Part shown: positions 33,187 through 41,472 of the stretch, piece after piece
Layout: each line of letters opens with the position of its first letter
Position numbering within the stretch: position 1 is the first letter of the stretch
Assembly: GCF_900105205.1 (NCBI RefSeq)
Contig: NZ_FNSQ01000005.1
Span: forward strand, 62,001-126,000
Direction of reading: 5' to 3'
From: Microbacterium hydrocarbonoxydans
GTDB taxonomy: Bacteria > Actinomycetota > Actinomycetes > Actinomycetales > Microbacteriaceae
DNA: 64,000 nucleotides
Notes under the pieces: generated by a model
Seen by the model: the letters and a program-made list of their open reading frames with translations, nothing else
The model's database searches: none
What the model was told of the DNA's origin: nothing
Made by a program: the position numbers and the translations under genes

Positions 33187-34104
33187 ATGCCGTATCAATG
33201 GGATCCACTCGACCTCGGGGAGAGCGACCTCGACGCTGACGACCCCGAAGAACAGATGGGCTCGAAAGAAAAGAACTGGGTTCGGGTCTCGGGCGACGAC
33301 CGACGTTGGCTAGTCAAGGTTGCGCGAGTAGACGACCGCGACGGCACAGTCAGCGGCGAAGACTGGGCGGAGTGGCTCGTACAGCACATCGCGAACAGCG
33401 TAGGTGTACCCACCGCTCACGTCCGGCCGGCCTTCTTCGAAGGACAAAGGTCCACGGCATCGCGGTCAATGCTGCGGGATGATTCCGAGCGCCTGATCCA
33501 CGGCAATGAGCTTCTCAGCGCGCGCTTCCCGGACTATGACCAGAGCATCCGGGGCGAGAATCCCGGCTACACACTGAGCGCCATTCAGGGTGCGGTCGCG
33601 GGGATTCCTGGTCCGCCTGAGTTGAAGACTCGCCTGGACGCTTTCGACACGATCGCTGGCTACCTGATGTGCGATGCGCTCGTTGCAGGTCGAGACCGAC
33701 ACCACGAAAACTGGGGAGTCATCCGTCACGAGGATGAGCGTTGGATGGCCCCCTCCTTCGATCACGGCAACGCACTCGGTTTTCAGGAACGTGACGGCAA
33801 GCGGTCGCGCCTTCTCGGTGACTACGAGCTCTTCGATCGATGGGTGAATCGAGGCACGAGCCAGCACTTCGTCGGACGACCGAAGCTCGTCGACCTGGCG
33901 ATCGATGCACTGCGCATGTCTTCACCGGATGCTCGTGACTACTGGTTGGACCACCTACAGAGTTTCCGGGCTCGCGAGGTGGAGGCTGAGCTGGGGTCAA
34001 CACCCCATGAAGTAATGTCGGAGGTGTCCCGTAGGTTTGTGATCTCCCTACTAGACACGAATCGAAGGAGGTTGCTCGATGGCTACTCAGCTACTCCCGC
34101 TTGA
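33187..34104 (+). CDS. HipA-like Ser/Thr kinase
   Basis: This 305-aa protein aligns with the HipA C-terminal kinase core. It has a beta3 Lys in DRRWLVKVARV, a helix-C Glu in EDWAEWLVQHI, the catalytic loop DALVAGRDRHHENWGVI (DRHxxN) and the metal-binding Asp in APSFDHGNALG. The usual HipA N-terminal subdomain is missing and appears instead in the next gene. ATG 33187 is used; the open frame before it belongs to the SDR remnant. The gene overlaps the downstream HIRAN gene by 26 nt. It is probably a toxin-type kinase phosphorylating a translation factor or other target, but the target is unknown. Confidence 0.82.
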   Translation: MPYQWDPLDLGESDLDADDPEEQMGSKEKNWVRVSGDDRRWLVKVARVDDRDGTVSGEDWAEWLVQHIANSVGVPTAHVRPAFFEGQRSTASRSMLRDDSERLIHGNELLSARFPDYDQSIRGENPGYTLSAIQGAVAGIPGPPELKTRLDAFDTIAGYLMCDALVAGRDRHHENWGVIRHEDERWMAPSFDHGNALGFQERDGKRSRLLGDYELFDRWVNRGTSQHFVGRPKLVDLAIDALRMSSPDARDYWLDHLQSFRAREVEAELGSTPHEVMSEVSRRFVISLLDTNRRRLLDGYSATPA

Positions 34105-34813
34105 CCAGATTGACCTCCGCGTCAGTGAACGCGCTTTGATCCTTGTGTGGCAGAACCCGGCGAGCCGTCGATTCACGAAGGTCGGCCAGCTCGACTCCCT
34201 CCCCGAGAATCGATTCGCTTTTCACTACTTTCCCGAGATCGCTGAAGTCGAGGACTTCGTTCCCCTCGACGAGTTTCCTAGCTTGAGCCATGCGTACGTG
34301 TCGGACGAGGTTCCCGCGTTCTTCGCAAACCGCATCCTTTCCGCTGAGCGCCGAGGCTATAGCAAGTACCTGACATGGCTTGGCATCGATCAACTGGACG
34401 GCTCTGCGATCCCCTTCGAGTTTCTCGCGCGATCGGGTGGAGGACGAGCGACCGACACTTTCCACATCGTGGATCTGCCGGTCCAAGGAAGCACCACATT
34501 TACCAGTCGCTTTTTCATTTCCGGCATCCGTTATATGCCGGACGCAACCCGTGTACTCGGCGAGATTCACGACGGGTCCGTACTAGCGCTCGAACTTGAT
34601 GAGGCAAACCAAGCCAATCCGAAGGCGGTGCTGATTGATACACTCGATGGCTCGAAGATCGGATACGTCCCGGATTGGCTCTGCCACGACATTCATGCTC
34701 TGATCAAGGACGGATGGTCGCTGACCGCGGTCGCGGAGCGAGTCAATCCTGACGCGCCGGCACACGTCCGAGTCTTGTGTCGGATCGACGCCAATCGGAA
34801 AGCGACCGCGTAA
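34079..34813 (+). CDS. HipA N1-like domain fused to HIRAN domain
   Basis: The 244-aa protein has two parts. Residues 1-135 resemble the HipA N-terminal N1 subdomain: SRRFTKVGQLDSLPENRFAF with a following YFPEIAEVEDF and TWLGID. Residues 140-235 match a HIRAN domain: FFISGIRYMPDATRVLGEIH, LELDEANQANPKAVLID and GSKIGYVPDWLCHDI. HIRAN domains bind nucleic-acid ends in helicases such as HLTF. ATG 34079 has a strong GGAGG seven bases upstream within the end of the kinase gene. The pairing suggests a split HipA-type module with a DNA-sensing partner. Exact roles are unknown. Confidence 0.75.
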   Translation: MATQLLPLDQIDLRVSERALILVWQNPASRRFTKVGQLDSLPENRFAFHYFPEIAEVEDFVPLDEFPSLSHAYVSDEVPAFFANRILSAERRGYSKYLTWLGIDQLDGSAIPFEFLARSGGGRATDTFHIVDLPVQGSTTFTSRFFISGIRYMPDATRVLGEIHDGSVLALELDEANQANPKAVLIDTLDGSKIGYVPDWLCHDIHALIKDGWSLTAVAERVNPDAPAHVRVLCRIDANRKATA

Positions 34814-34854
34814 GCGCTGCACTCCTCACATCTCGCGTCGGTACCCTGGCCGGC

Positions 34855-35235
34855 ATGAAGAAGCTCCCCGCTCTCGCGTCGCTGGCCGTCGGCATCCTCC
34901 TGCTCTCCGGATGCTCGCAGGCGTCCACCATCGCCGCGTGCGGACAGGTCGCAGCTCAGGCCGCACAGGTGGCCGGCGTGATCGACAGCGTCAGCTCCCC
35001 GACACCGGAGGCCGCGCAGGCGGCGCTCGACGAGGTCCGTAGCGTGGCCGAGAAGATCCGCGGAGTCGACGGACCCGAGGAGTTCGTCACGCTCCGCGAC
35101 GCCTGGACCACGAGCATCGACGCGTTCGTCACCGAGGGCGAGAAGGCGATCACCGGTGATGTCGCCGGCCTGGATGCAGCATCCACGAACATGCGCACCG
35201 CGACGGACGAGATGGTCGCCTACTGCACGCCGTGA
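34855..35235 (+). CDS. Small lipoprotein, helical
   Basis: This 126-aa protein has a lipoprotein signal, KKLPALASLAVGILLLSGCSQ, with lipobox Cys at residue 20. The mature part is helical, Ala/Glu-rich, with Cys residues near both ends (IAACGQVA and MVAYCTP). No family recognised; similar small lipoproteins are common in this family of actinobacteria. Codon use is host-like, so the HipA/HIRAN insertion ends before it. Confidence 0.82.
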   Translation: MKKLPALASLAVGILLLSGCSQASTIAACGQVAAQAAQVAGVIDSVSSPTPEAAQAALDEVRSVAEKIRGVDGPEEFVTLRDAWTTSIDAFVTEGEKAITGDVAGLDAASTNMRTATDEMVAYCTP

Positions 35236-35252
35236 CGCTGGCCCGCGCCTAG

Positions 35253-35822
35253 TTACAGCGCAATCCCCCGCAGCAGCCGCGTCACCGTCTCCTCGACGCG
35301 CGCAGCACTCAACGGCTGTCCGATCAGCGCGGCATACGACGCCATGGCGATGAGCTGGTCGGCGATCGCGTCAGCATCCACGTCTTCCCGGATCTCGCCG
35401 GCCGCCTGTCCGCGTGCGATCCGTTCGGCCACCCACGAGCGGATCGGCGCCGCGAGCCGCTCGTTCAGCGCGAGTCCGAGCTCGTGGTCGGTGGCGGTCA
35501 CCGCGATCAGCGCCCGTGCGAGCGCGACGCCCTCGGGCCGCGCGAGTCCGGCAGACATCGTCGAGAACCAGGCATGCAAGTCAGCACGGATGTCGTCGCT
35601 CATCGCGACAGCCGGATCCGCGCCCGGCAAGTCTCCCTCGAGCAGCGCCTCGCCGAGAATCGCCGCCTTCGACGGCCACCACCGATAGATCGTCTGCTTC
35701 GAGACTCCGGCCGTCTCGGCGAGCCCCTCGATCGTCACCGCCTCGTACTGACCGGCCACGACGGCGGCGCGCATCGCCTCCAGCACGGACTGGCGCGCAG
35801 CTTCACTTCGAGGACGGGGCAC
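35253..35822 (-). CDS. TetR-family regulator
   Basis: The 189-aa protein has a TetR HTH at about 12-55: SVLEAMRAAVVAGQYEAVTI then GLAETAGVSKQTIYRWWPSKAAILGEAL. The SKQTIYRWWPS element also occurs in the TetR at 59980, so both belong to the same subgroup. The C-terminal domain (LARPEGVALARALIA and following) is the usual nine-helix ligand domain. It is convergent with the lipoprotein gene. No obvious divergent partner exists, since the next gene upstream is the LacI regulator in the same direction. Confidence 0.88.
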   Translation of the reverse strand: MPRPRSEAARQSVLEAMRAAVVAGQYEAVTIEGLAETAGVSKQTIYRWWPSKAAILGEALLEGDLPGADPAVAMSDDIRADLHAWFSTMSAGLARPEGVALARALIAVTATDHELGLALNERLAAPIRSWVAERIARGQAAGEIREDVDADAIADQLIAMASYAALIGQPLSAARVEETVTRLLRGIAL

Positions 35823-35873
35823 CTGAACAGGCTACTCAGGTGCGGGCATCCGATTCGCGCACCGTCGACCCTT

Positions 35874-36869
35874 CTATCGGATGACCAGCTCCCACGGCGC
35901 CGGATCCACGTCGGTCGCGAGTCCCGCGGCGACACGAGCGCACGCCGCGCCCTGATCGAACAGCGACTGACGCACGCTCGAGAACCCGAGAGTCTGTGCC
36001 AGCTCGCTGTCGTCCCATCCGCTGACCGGCGTGGAGTCGCCGAGCACGTCGATCGCACCCGCCGCGAGCTGATCGCTCATCGCGATGACGGCATCCGGTC
36101 GGAACTCCTCGAGCGCTGCAGTGACCGCCGCTCGTGCGTCGTCTCGCGTGTTGCGGCTGACGATCGCGACCGGAACATCAGCCCAGTCCCTCTCCGAGTC
36201 GAGGACAGCGCGTCGATATCCCGCGAGGCGATTGCGGGTGACGGGGAAGGGCACGTCGGGGTCCGGCCCTCGGACCAGTCGGGCCACGCGATCAGCATCC
36301 GTCGGCTCGGACAGCACCAGCGGCGATCGAGCGGTGCGCAGCATGTGGGAGGCGATCGCGTACGCGGCCGCCTCATCGTCGGCGGTCACGAGGGTGATGC
36401 CTTCCCTGGCGGGACCCCCCTGCACGGCAGCGGGCCGCCCCGTCGATGCCACCGCATCGAGCACGGGGTCGTCGGCAGTAGTGGTCCAGACCACGAAGCC
36501 GTCGACGGCCGACTCCCGCACGCGCTCGATGTCGTCGGGGTCACCAGTGGTGGGAATGAGCGTCAGCCCCAGCCGTTCGGCCACGCACACACTCGACACG
36601 CCTGCCAGGAATCGTGCGGCCTGCGGATCCTCGAATGCGTAGGTCAGGTGCTCGCCGAAGACCACTCCGAGGTTCCGCGTCGCGCCGCGGCGCAACGACC
36701 TCGCAACCGGATCCGGCCCCCGGTATCCGAGTCGTGCCGCCGCCTCGAGCACCCGTTCACGGGTCGACGCCGCGACGCGGTCGGGCCGCGTGTACGTGTA
36801 GCTCACCGTCATCATGCCGACGCCGGCCTCGGCTGCGACCTGGCGCATCGTCACATGATCTGACTTCAC
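35874..36869 (-). CDS. LacI-family transcriptional regulator
   Basis: The 331-aa protein has an N-terminal LacI HTH, TMRQVAAEAGVGMMTVSYTY, with hinge helix RVLEAAARLGY, and a periplasmic-binding-like effector domain from about residue 64 (NLGVVFGEHLTYAFEDPQAA onwards). GTG 36869 follows AGGATGAGGAT. It is divergent from an MFS transporter gene starting 31 nt away, with a palindromic operator candidate in the gap, so it probably represses the transporter and itself. The ligand is unknown; LacI proteins usually sense sugars or nucleosides. Confidence 0.9.
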   Translation of the reverse strand: MKSDHVTMRQVAAEAGVGMMTVSYTYTRPDRVAASTRERVLEAAARLGYRGPDPVARSLRRGATRNLGVVFGEHLTYAFEDPQAARFLAGVSSVCVAERLGLTLIPTTGDPDDIERVRESAVDGFVVWTTTADDPVLDAVASTGRPAAVQGGPAREGITLVTADDEAAAYAIASHMLRTARSPLVLSEPTDADRVARLVRGPDPDVPFPVTRNRLAGYRRAVLDSERDWADVPVAIVSRNTRDDARAAVTAALEEFRPDAVIAMSDQLAAGAIDVLGDSTPVSGWDDSELAQTLGFSSVRQSLFDQGAACARVAAGLATDVDPAPWELVIR

Positions 36870-36883
36870 ATCCTCATCCTACT

Positions 36884-36899
36884 TGTGTATCGTTACACA
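36884..36899. promoter_or_regulatory. Palindromic LacI operator candidate
   Basis: TGTGTATCGTTACACA is symmetric at 14 of 16 positions with a central CG, the usual form of a LacI-family site. It ends one base before the ATG of the MFS gene and lies 15 nt upstream of the lacI-type start, so bound repressor would cover both starts. Confidence 0.65.
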
Positions 36900-36900
36900 G

Positions 36901-38082
36901 ATGCGAGGAGCAACATCTGCGTACCTGGGCTTCGCCGCCTACGGGCTGTTCTGGGGAACCTGGGGAGCCGCGTTGCCGGCGCTCCGTGATTCCGCTGCCG
37001 TCGACGAGTCCGGGCTCGGTATCGCGCTGCTGTTCGTCGGCGCCGGAGCCCTTCCCGCGATGCTGCTGGTCGGGCGGGCCGTCGATCGTTTCGGCAGCCG
37101 GATCGGCGGCATCCTGCTGATCCTGTTGGCCGTCTCGGGGATGACGATCGCGGCGATCGCCCACGACCTGCTCGGCCTGATCATCGGGATGACTCTGGTC
37201 GGCGCCTCATCGGGAGCAGCCGACGTGGCGATCAATGCTCAGGCGGGCCTCGTCGAGCAGCGTTCAGGACGGAGAGTGATCACGGTTGCCCATGGGGTCT
37301 TCTCGGCCTCCGTTGTGCTCGGCAGCGCAGGAGCCGGCGGACTGCGCTCCCTCGGGTTCGGGCCCGAGGTGGTGTTCCTCATCGCCGGCGGCGCGCTCGC
37401 GATCGCCGGAGTCGTCGTCATGATGACCGGCGACCGCGCGCATCGCGACCCCTCGGAGGCGCCAACGCACTCTCACGTGAGGCCGCTCTGGTGGATCCCG
37501 TTCGTCGGCGTCGGCCTCGTGGGTGCGCTCGGCTTCGCCATCGAGAACGCACACCAGAGCTGGAGCGCCATCTTCGTCGGCGACGTGCTCGGTGCGGATC
37601 CCGCCGTGACGGCCCTCGCCCCGGCCACCTTCGCCCTGTTCGCGGCCGTGACCAGGTTCACGGTCGGCGCCCTCCCGCGTCTCTCCCCACGGATGCTGCT
37701 GATCGGCGGCGCGGCTCTGGCTGCAGCGGGCACTCTCCTCGTCAGCACGGCGAGCACCGTACCGATGGCGATCGGTGGCCTCGCCCTGGCCGCGATCGGC
37801 ACAGCCGTGCTCTATCCGACGCTGCTCAGCGAGGCGACCCGCGACGTCGCTCCGGCGCAACGCGGCCGAGCCACCTCGGCGATGACGGCGATCTCGTACA
37901 TCGGCTTCATCCTCGGACCGGTCTACGTCGGGCTGCTCTCGGCTTTCACCGGGATGCGGGGCTCCATGGTCGGCGTCGCGGCGCTCGCGGTCATCTTCGC
38001 GGTGCTCGCGCCGCTGCTGCTCGCTCGGCGGAACCGTGCGTCGAGCGCGCGGCTTGAGTCCGCAGGGGTTATGCGGCGCTGA
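36901..38082 (+). CDS. MFS transporter
   Basis: The 393-aa protein has twelve predicted TM helices in two halves. Loop 2-3 carries GRAVDRFGSRIGG (MFS motif A) and the central loop is a His/Pro-containing segment around 180-190. TM packing motifs such as GASSGAADVAINAQAG resemble the FucP/YbjJ-type MFS group. ATG 36901 has no ribosome site, since the operator abuts it, which suggests a leaderless transcript; a TTG at 36883 is an unlikely alternative. Substrate unknown. It is divergent from and probably controlled by the LacI regulator. Confidence 0.88.
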   Translation: MRGATSAYLGFAAYGLFWGTWGAALPALRDSAAVDESGLGIALLFVGAGALPAMLLVGRAVDRFGSRIGGILLILLAVSGMTIAAIAHDLLGLIIGMTLVGASSGAADVAINAQAGLVEQRSGRRVITVAHGVFSASVVLGSAGAGGLRSLGFGPEVVFLIAGGALAIAGVVVMMTGDRAHRDPSEAPTHSHVRPLWWIPFVGVGLVGALGFAIENAHQSWSAIFVGDVLGADPAVTALAPATFALFAAVTRFTVGALPRLSPRMLLIGGAALAAAGTLLVSTASTVPMAIGGLALAAIGTAVLYPTLLSEATRDVAPAQRGRATSAMTAISYIGFILGPVYVGLLSAFTGMRGSMVGVAALAVIFAVLAPLLLARRNRASSARLESAGVMRR

Positions 38083-38118
38083 GCCGACGAGGCTGGCGAG
38101 CTGGACCGGACCGCGGCG

Positions 38119-38676
38119 TCACAGCACCCGGTACGTCTGCGCCACCGCCCCCGATCCGAACTCCCGCCGGCTCACCAACTCGAGCCGAAGACTCTCCTGC
38201 AGCCCATCGAGCAACCGGGGTCCGTGCCCGGCGATGACCGGATGCACGACGAAGGTGTATTCGTCGATCAGTCCGAGGGCGGCGAGCGCCAGCGGCAGAG
38301 TCACCCCACCCACCGACAGCCCTTCGCCGGGCTGCTGCTTCAGCTGCCGGACCGCTTCGCCGAGATCGCCCTGGACCAGCTCTGCATTCCAGTCGACCTC
38401 CCTGAGCGTGCTCGAGACGACGTGCTTCGGGATGCGGTCGAGAGCATCGGCGAACGGCGTCTCCCACTCCTGCATCCAGTCCGGCCACACGCCGGATTCC
38501 GGACGCCGCCACGCGGACTGCATCATCTCGTAGGTCGTCCGCCCGTAGAGCACGGCATTCGCCCGCTGCATCTCGACGGTCCAGTACCCCATCAGCTCCT
38601 CGTCCGGAGCGACGCCCGCCTCATGATGCACGCAGCCGTCGAGCGTGACGTTGATCGAGTAGCGCAGTGGTCTCAT
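38119..38676 (-). CDS. Dihydrofolate reductase-family (RibD C-terminal-like) protein
   Basis: This 185-aa protein fits the DHFR/RibD_C fold (PF01872): YSINVTLDGCVHHEAG at the N-terminus, AVLYGRTTYEMM, IPKHVVSSTL, the nucleotide loop GEGLSVGGVTLPLALAALGLIDEY (split here as GLSVGGVTLP and IDEY) and VVHPVIAGHGPRL. These YyaP/YwjB-like proteins are NADPH-dependent reductases of unknown substrate. Convergent with the MFS gene. Confidence 0.88.
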   Translation of the reverse strand: MRPLRYSINVTLDGCVHHEAGVAPDEELMGYWTVEMQRANAVLYGRTTYEMMQSAWRRPESGVWPDWMQEWETPFADALDRIPKHVVSSTLREVDWNAELVQGDLGEAVRQLKQQPGEGLSVGGVTLPLALAALGLIDEYTFVVHPVIAGHGPRLLDGLQESLRLELVSRREFGSGAVAQTYRVL

Positions 38677-38736
38677 CTCGCCGATCTCCTTCGATGCGGG
38701 CGGTGCCTGTACAACGGGATCAGGGTATCTCGCCGC

Positions 38737-41397
38737 TCACCGAAGCGTTGCAAGACCGAGCACCAGCTCGACGAGCTCGCCGGGTTCCCGCCGCAGTCCC
38801 GACACATACTCCGTCCGCCACTCTGCCTCGGTCAGACCTTCGCGCACCCTGCGCCGATACAGCTCGAAGTCGGCCGGTTCGTTGGCGCGCGGATCGAAGC
38901 CGTAGCGTCGTCCGATGGCGTCGACTGCGCCGATGATCTGCGCGCCCGTCGCATCGGCACCGAGCGCTGCGGCAGCACCCGCGGCGACCGACACGGCGAT
39001 CAGAAGCGACACCGGATCGTCATGCGCGGCCGCTCGACGGATCACCGGCAGCAACGTCGCCACCGCGGGCGCTCCGTGCCGAAGATCGAGATGCACCTTC
39101 GCGGCGATGACCGGAGCCATCAGCGCCACCCACTCGTGCCCGCACCGCGATGCGAGAGCACCCGCACGTTCGAGGAGGTCGACCGCCGCCTGCGAGCGCC
39201 CGGATGCTCGTTGCACCTGCCCCGTGATGAGCAGGACCACGGCCGCGGCGGCATCGGGCATACGATCGATGCCCTCGAGCGCCGCCTCCACCTCATGCGT
39301 CGGGTGGCGTGACGGCGTCGGGCTGAGAGTGAGCAGATACGCCGAGAACGCCGCAGCGAGCCCCCTGAGTGCGTGGTCTTCCGAACGCTCCGCGCGCTCG
39401 CGTGCAGCCGAGATCCATTCCTCTGCCTCGTCCATCGACCCGAGTTGGTAGGCGAGGAAGCCTCTGGTCGAGAAGAGTCCGGCCTCGAGCGCGACGTCGA
39501 CCGCACCGGGCAGGGCGCACGCCTGACGGGTCATCGCGATCAGCTCCTGCTGACGCCCCGCGCGCACCCCGAACCACAGGAGTCCTCCGGAGATCGTCGC
39601 AGCCGTCTCTTTGTCGCCATCAGAGACGGAGCAGTCGAACGCAGCAGTGATGTCGGGCCATTCGGTGCGTAGACGCAGCATCTCAGTGGACGATCCGCGA
39701 GCAGTGAGAGCGACCGATGCGAGGGCCGCTCTGGCGCCGAACCATGCGCGGTGGCGTCGACGCCATGCTGCGTCTGGCGCGGCGTCGCCCAGGGCAGCAC
39801 GACGGATCAGCTCTGCCACGTGGAACACAGGTTCGCCCGCCCGCTCCTCGGCGGACACGAGCGAGTAGGCGACGAGACGGTCGAGATCGACATCCCGCGA
39901 GCGTCCTCCGCACACCGCGGCGACGGCCTCGCGTGTGAACGGCGCCCGGAACCCGGCGACGCTGTGCAGTGTGTCGCGCTGGTCCGCCGACAGAAGGTCG
40001 AGCGACGACCGCAGCGCCCCCGCCAACGGCAGCTCCCCCACCTGCGCAGACCGTCCGATGTCTCGGAGCAGCGAGCTCCCGACTTCCTCGAGCGGCATCG
40101 ACGCCGCTCGCGCCGCCGCGAACTCGATCGCCAAGGGCAACCGGCCCAGCACGTCGACGAGTAGAGTGACCGCTGCACTGTCGACAGCTCGAGCCTCCGG
40201 CACCAGCCTCGCCTCGAAGAGCTCACACGCCTCCGACACCGACAGCGGATCGAGGCGCATCACGCTCTCGCCGGGCACGCCGAGCTCGCGTCGCGACGTC
40301 GACAGGATCGCAATGCCCCTCGCACGGGCGAGCACCGCGCTCGCGACCGAAGCGACGGCGTCGCTCGTGGCATCCACTCCGTCGATCACCAGGATGCCGC
40401 TGCGATCCGCCAGGTGCTCGGCGACCCCCTCAACCGATGCGTGCGGGGCGCCGGTCGCGGACGCGATCACCTCGGCGGTCGCCTCCACGGTCGCCGCAGC
40501 TCCACCCAGACCGACGAACCAGACGTGCTCTTCGCGCGAGGCGGCGCCGCCGCCCAGCCAATCGACGACGAGCCGCGTCTTGCCCACACCGGCCGCACCC
40601 GTGAGCGTCACCAGTCGCGCCACGTCGAGCGCCGCAGTCAGAGCCGCGCGCTCGTCTCGTCGACCCACCATCTTCGCGATCGGTGCCGGCACGCCGTACA
40701 CGCGACCCTGCCTGCCCGGTCCGCGATCGGGGTCTCGGCGAGGCACTCGCGCCGAACCGAAGACTTGTCCTGCACGCACTCGCACGACAGCGCGCTCGCC
40801 CATGTCGGCGCGTGCCTCCGCGACCCGGACGAGCGCCAGCAGATCCTCGTCGTCAGGATGCTCTCGCCGCAACTCGAGCAAAGCGACCAGTGCGTCCGCA
40901 TGACGCTCCGCATCGAGGTCGAGCCGGGCGCCCTCCAATCGCACAGCATCGACGCCCCGCCGCATCCGGTCTCGAGCCGCACCGACGAAAGGCGGCTCTC
41001 CGATTCCCCCGAGCGGTGCGCCCCGCCATCGACTCAGCAGCGACCGCACCTGAACAAGATCGGAGGAGAGCGGCGATCTCACCGCATCCTCCAGTTTCCA
41101 CAGGTCCACGTGCACCGCCGAGTCGTCGACCAGGCGATAACCCGAGCGACCTCCGTGGAGCCACGGCCCCAGCGCGGTTGCTCGAAGACGCGACATGTAG
41201 GCGCGCAAGGTGGCCGTCGCCTGCGCCGGCGGATCGACCCACAGGTCGACGAGCAGGTCGGCGACGGCCACCGGGGCCCCTCGCTCGAGCGCGAGCCTGG
41301 CCAGCAGCGCCCGTGGAAGCCTGCCGCCCAGCTCGACGACAACCCCGTCGACGTCGGCGTCGACCCTGTCGAGAAGCTGCACGTGCGCGGTGGCCAC
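38737..41397 (-). CDS. AfsR/SARP-type regulator: winged helix + BTAD + NTPase + TPR
   Basis: The 886-aa protein has an N-terminal winged-helix DNA-binding domain (residues about 15-95, with TATLRAYMSRLRA), a bacterial transcriptional activator domain (about 100-200), and an AAA/NB-ARC-like ATPase with Walker A LVTLTGAAGVGKTRLV near 275, Walker B GILVIDGV and the LP-A box GRLPLAIEFAAA. About 350 C-terminal residues of helical TPR-like repeats follow. This is the layout of large SARPs such as AfsR. GTG 41397 has no clear ribosome site, so translation may be leaderless. A direct heptamer repeat upstream fits a SARP box, and the divergent hydrolase is a likely target. Confidence 0.9.
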   Translation of the reverse strand: MATAHVQLLDRVDADVDGVVVELGGRLPRALLARLALERGAPVAVADLLVDLWVDPPAQATATLRAYMSRLRATALGPWLHGGRSGYRLVDDSAVHVDLWKLEDAVRSPLSSDLVQVRSLLSRWRGAPLGGIGEPPFVGAARDRMRRGVDAVRLEGARLDLDAERHADALVALLELRREHPDDEDLLALVRVAEARADMGERAVVRVRAGQVFGSARVPRRDPDRGPGRQGRVYGVPAPIAKMVGRRDERAALTAALDVARLVTLTGAAGVGKTRLVVDWLGGGAASREEHVWFVGLGGAAATVEATAEVIASATGAPHASVEGVAEHLADRSGILVIDGVDATSDAVASVASAVLARARGIAILSTSRRELGVPGESVMRLDPLSVSEACELFEARLVPEARAVDSAAVTLLVDVLGRLPLAIEFAAARAASMPLEEVGSSLLRDIGRSAQVGELPLAGALRSSLDLLSADQRDTLHSVAGFRAPFTREAVAAVCGGRSRDVDLDRLVAYSLVSAEERAGEPVFHVAELIRRAALGDAAPDAAWRRRHRAWFGARAALASVALTARGSSTEMLRLRTEWPDITAAFDCSVSDGDKETAATISGGLLWFGVRAGRQQELIAMTRQACALPGAVDVALEAGLFSTRGFLAYQLGSMDEAEEWISAARERAERSEDHALRGLAAAFSAYLLTLSPTPSRHPTHEVEAALEGIDRMPDAAAAVVLLITGQVQRASGRSQAAVDLLERAGALASRCGHEWVALMAPVIAAKVHLDLRHGAPAVATLLPVIRRAAAHDDPVSLLIAVSVAAGAAAALGADATGAQIIGAVDAIGRRYGFDPRANEPADFELYRRRVREGLTEAEWRTEYVSGLRREPGELVELVLGLATLR

Positions 41398-41406
41398 AGC
41401 TGATCA

Positions 41407-41424
41407 TTGCACGAACGTTGCATT
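41407..41424. promoter_or_regulatory. Candidate SARP box (direct heptamers, 11-bp period)
   Basis: TTGCACG (41407-41413) and TTGCATT (41418-41424) are separated by AACG, so the heptamers repeat at 11 bp, the spacing recognised by SARP winged helices. The site lies between the divergent SARP-type regulator (start 41397) and hydrolase (start 41473). Role inferred from spacing and position. Confidence 0.5.
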
Positions 41425-41472
41425 CGATCGAGACCCACGGAAACGCCGGATGCCGAGCCTCAGGCTGGAGCG

